Shown here in pieces: positions 62,511 to 64,000 of a stretch of 64,000 nt of DNA. Below the pieces are notes generated by a model, which did no database searches, was not told the origin of the DNA, and saw only the letters and a program-made list of their open reading frames with translations. The stretch lies in assembly GCF_000217715.1 (NCBI RefSeq), contig NC_015666.1, forward strand, positions 1,872,270 to 1,936,269. The letters run 5' to 3'. The position numbers and the translations under genes were made by a program. The DNA comes from Halopiger xanaduensis SH-6. Its GTDB lineage: Archaea; Halobacteriota; Halobacteria; Halobacteriales; Natrialbaceae. Positions within the stretch are counted from its first letter, which is position 1. Each line of letters starts with the position of its first letter.

Positions 62511-64000
62511 ATGCGCCGACGAGCCCTCCTTCGCGCCGGAAGCCTGAGCGCGGCCGCGCTGGCCGCACCCGGGATCGCCGCCGGCCGAGCGCGAGTTGCG
62601 CCGATGCAAGACGGAGACGCCTACGAGCCCCTCGCACGCCTGCCGATCGACAACGCCGCCGAGGTCGTGGTCGGCGACGGCGGCGAAACGGCCTACGTCG
62701 CCGCGACGACCGGCTTCGTCACCGTCGACGTCAGCGATCCCGGCGAACCCGAAATCCTCGCCGAGGAACGGCGACTCTCGTTCGACGACGCGAGCGCGAA
62801 CGAACTCCTCGATCTCGAGGTCGACGGCGACCGCATGGTCGTCGCCGGCCCGGCGAACCCGTCCGCGGACACGTTCTTCCACGGCTTCGCCGTCTACGAC
62901 GTGAGCGATCCAAGCGAGCCCGAACTGCTCGATACGTACGAAACCGGCGCACACATCCACAACTGCTACCTCGAGGGCGACTACTGCTATATCGTCGGGA
63001 ACGGACAGGAAGCGAATCCGCTCGTCATCTACGACGTCGCCGACGGCATCGAGGAGGTCGGCCGCTGGTCGCTGCTCGAGCGCGAACCCGACTGGGGGGA
63101 CGTGTACTGGCTCGCGCGGTACTTACACGACGTCTACGTACAGGAGGGGATCGCGTACCTCTCCCACTGGGACGCCGGCACCTATCTGGTCGACGTGAGC
63201 GACCCTGCCGAGCCCGAGTTCATCTCCCGGGTTCAGCAGGAGAGCCTCGAGGAACAACTCGATCGCGAGGCCGAGAGCGGAAACAACGGACAGGTCGGCT
63301 TGCCGGGGAACGACCACTACGCCGCGGTCGACGAGACCGGCGATCTGCTGGCGGTCGGCCGCGAGGCGTGGGCGACGGGAAGCGGCGAGCCCGACCGCCC
63401 CGGCGGCATCGACCTCTACGACGTGAGCGATCCCGCGGAGCCGACCCATCGGGCGACGATCGACGCGCCGCGGGCGGTCAACGAGCAGTACCGCGGCGGG
63501 CTCTGGACGACCGCACACAACTTCGAACTCCGGAACGGCAGGCTCTACTCGGCCTGGTACCAAGGCGGCGTGAAGATCCACGACGTGAGCGATCCCGCCG
63601 CACCCGAGGAGATCGCCTCGTGGCGCGACCCCGCCGAGGCCGGGTTCTGGACGGCGCGCGTCCTCGAGCCCGAGGACGAAGACGCGGAGACGTTCGTCGC
63701 GACCAGTACGCCGCTGATCCCGAACTCGCCGACGACGGGCGCGCTCTACACGTTCCCGATCGAGGCCGGCGAGCAGGCCGATCCGCCGTCATTGACCGAT
63801 CCCGAGGACCTCGAGTTCGACGTCCAGACGCCGACGGAAGACAACGAGACCAACGAATCGACGACCGGCGGGCCGAGTGGTCCGAGTGCTGACGGTACCG
63901 GTAACGGAACGTCGACCGATGGGACCAACAGTTCCAACGCGACCGACGACACCGCTGACGAGAGCGACGATTCGATTCCCGGATTCACCGCCGGACTCGG
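62511..64000 (+). CDS. Tat-secreted LVIVD-repeat protein, 3' end cut by window
   Basis: 496 codons are visible and the frame is open at the window end. N-terminal RRRALLRAGSLSAAALAAPGIAAG is a twin-arginine signal. Repeated blocks ending in Y/V-D-V-S-D-P-x-x-P are LVIVD repeats, which form a beta-propeller (for example VTVDVSDPGEPEIL, FAVYDVSDPSEPELL, LVDVSDPAEPEF, IDLYDVSDPAEPTH, KIHDVSDPAAPEE). A Thr/Asn/Ser/Gly-rich stalk follows, then SDDSIPGFTAGLG, which looks like the start of a C-terminal PGF-type anchor. Likely a cell-surface protein; ligand unknown. Confidence 0.85.
   Translation, partial: MRRRALLRAGSLSAAALAAPGIAAGRARVAPMQDGDAYEPLARLPIDNAAEVVVGDGGETAYVAATTGFVTVDVSDPGEPEILAEERRLSFDDASANELLDLEVDGDRMVVAGPANPSADTFFHGFAVYDVSDPSEPELLDTYETGAHIHNCYLEGDYCYIVGNGQEANPLVIYDVADGIEEVGRWSLLEREPDWGDVYWLARYLHDVYVQEGIAYLSHWDAGTYLVDVSDPAEPEFISRVQQESLEEQLDREAESGNNGQVGLPGNDHYAAVDETGDLLAVGREAWATGSGEPDRPGGIDLYDVSDPAEPTHRATIDAPRAVNEQYRGGLWTTAHNFELRNGRLYSAWYQGGVKIHDVSDPAAPEEIASWRDPAEAGFWTARVLEPEDEDAETFVATSTPLIPNSPTTGALYTFPIEAGEQADPPSLTDPEDLEFDVQTPTEDNETNESTTGGPSGPSADGTGNGTSTDGTNSSNATDDTADESDDSIPGFTAGL

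Overview
The window is a piece of a haloarchaeal chromosome. It has high GC, a strongly acidic proteome, archaeal TATA boxes about 27 nt upstream of many starts (leaderless mRNAs), SD motifs of the GGAGGTGA type, and typical haloarchaeal families (HalX regulator, bacterioopsin-activator HTH, archaeal CheC/CheD chemotaxis, PilB/PilC pili, Tat-secreted proteins). The gene set suggests a member of the Natrialbales, but I cannot name the species. About 50 genes are supported. I see no rRNA, CRISPR array or intact transposon.

Layout. 1-9.3 kb: a tightly overlapping chemotaxis operon cheY(partial)-cheB-cheA-[22-codon micro-ORF]-cheC-cheC2-cheD-cheR; CheA carries an acidic linker of about 800 residues. 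9.4-10.7 kb: a lone gene with an apparently inactive HSDR_N-like nuclease fold. 10.7-19.9 kb (minus): a type IV pilus-like operon, pilB-pilC followed by five consecutive single-pass pilin-like proteins. 20-21 kb: tRNA-Arg(CCT) with decayed tandem copies of its 3' end downstream, then tatA. 21.3-24 kb: peroxiredoxin, HD-domain protein, copy A of a structured repeat, and small genes. 24-27.6 kb (minus): sdhCDBA. 27.8-31.5 kb: aspartoacylase-like protein, GNAT/zinc-ribbon protein, flippase.

31.6-39 kb: Mn catalase, a RimK-like/zinc-protease fusion, PRC-barrel protein, katG with a short upstream ORF, and an acidic protein built of decapeptide repeats. 39.4-42.8 kb: a DNA glycosylase and several membrane proteins, then copy B of the structured repeat. 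43.2-49.2 kb: fatty-acid oxidation genes (two acyl-CoA dehydrogenases and a 3-hydroxyacyl-CoA dehydrogenase/enoyl-CoA hydratase fusion) around a HalX response regulator and an SPW membrane protein. 49.3-59.4 kb: Bat-type regulator, two histidine kinases with closely related kinase cores, cupin, NikR, creatininase-family enzyme, mechanosensitive-channel-like protein. 59.5-64 kb: small membrane protein, O-methyltransferase, dCTP deaminase-like protein, ROK kinase, and a Tat-secreted LVIVD-repeat protein cut by the window end.

The most unusual signal is non-coding. Two copies of a repeat (22727-22946 and, inverted, 42768-43215) share five short conserved blocks in the same order, separated by variable series of perfect short hairpins, many with GAA/TTC triloops. 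Both copies begin with the same 12 nt directly after a stop codon, and both lie between convergent genes.
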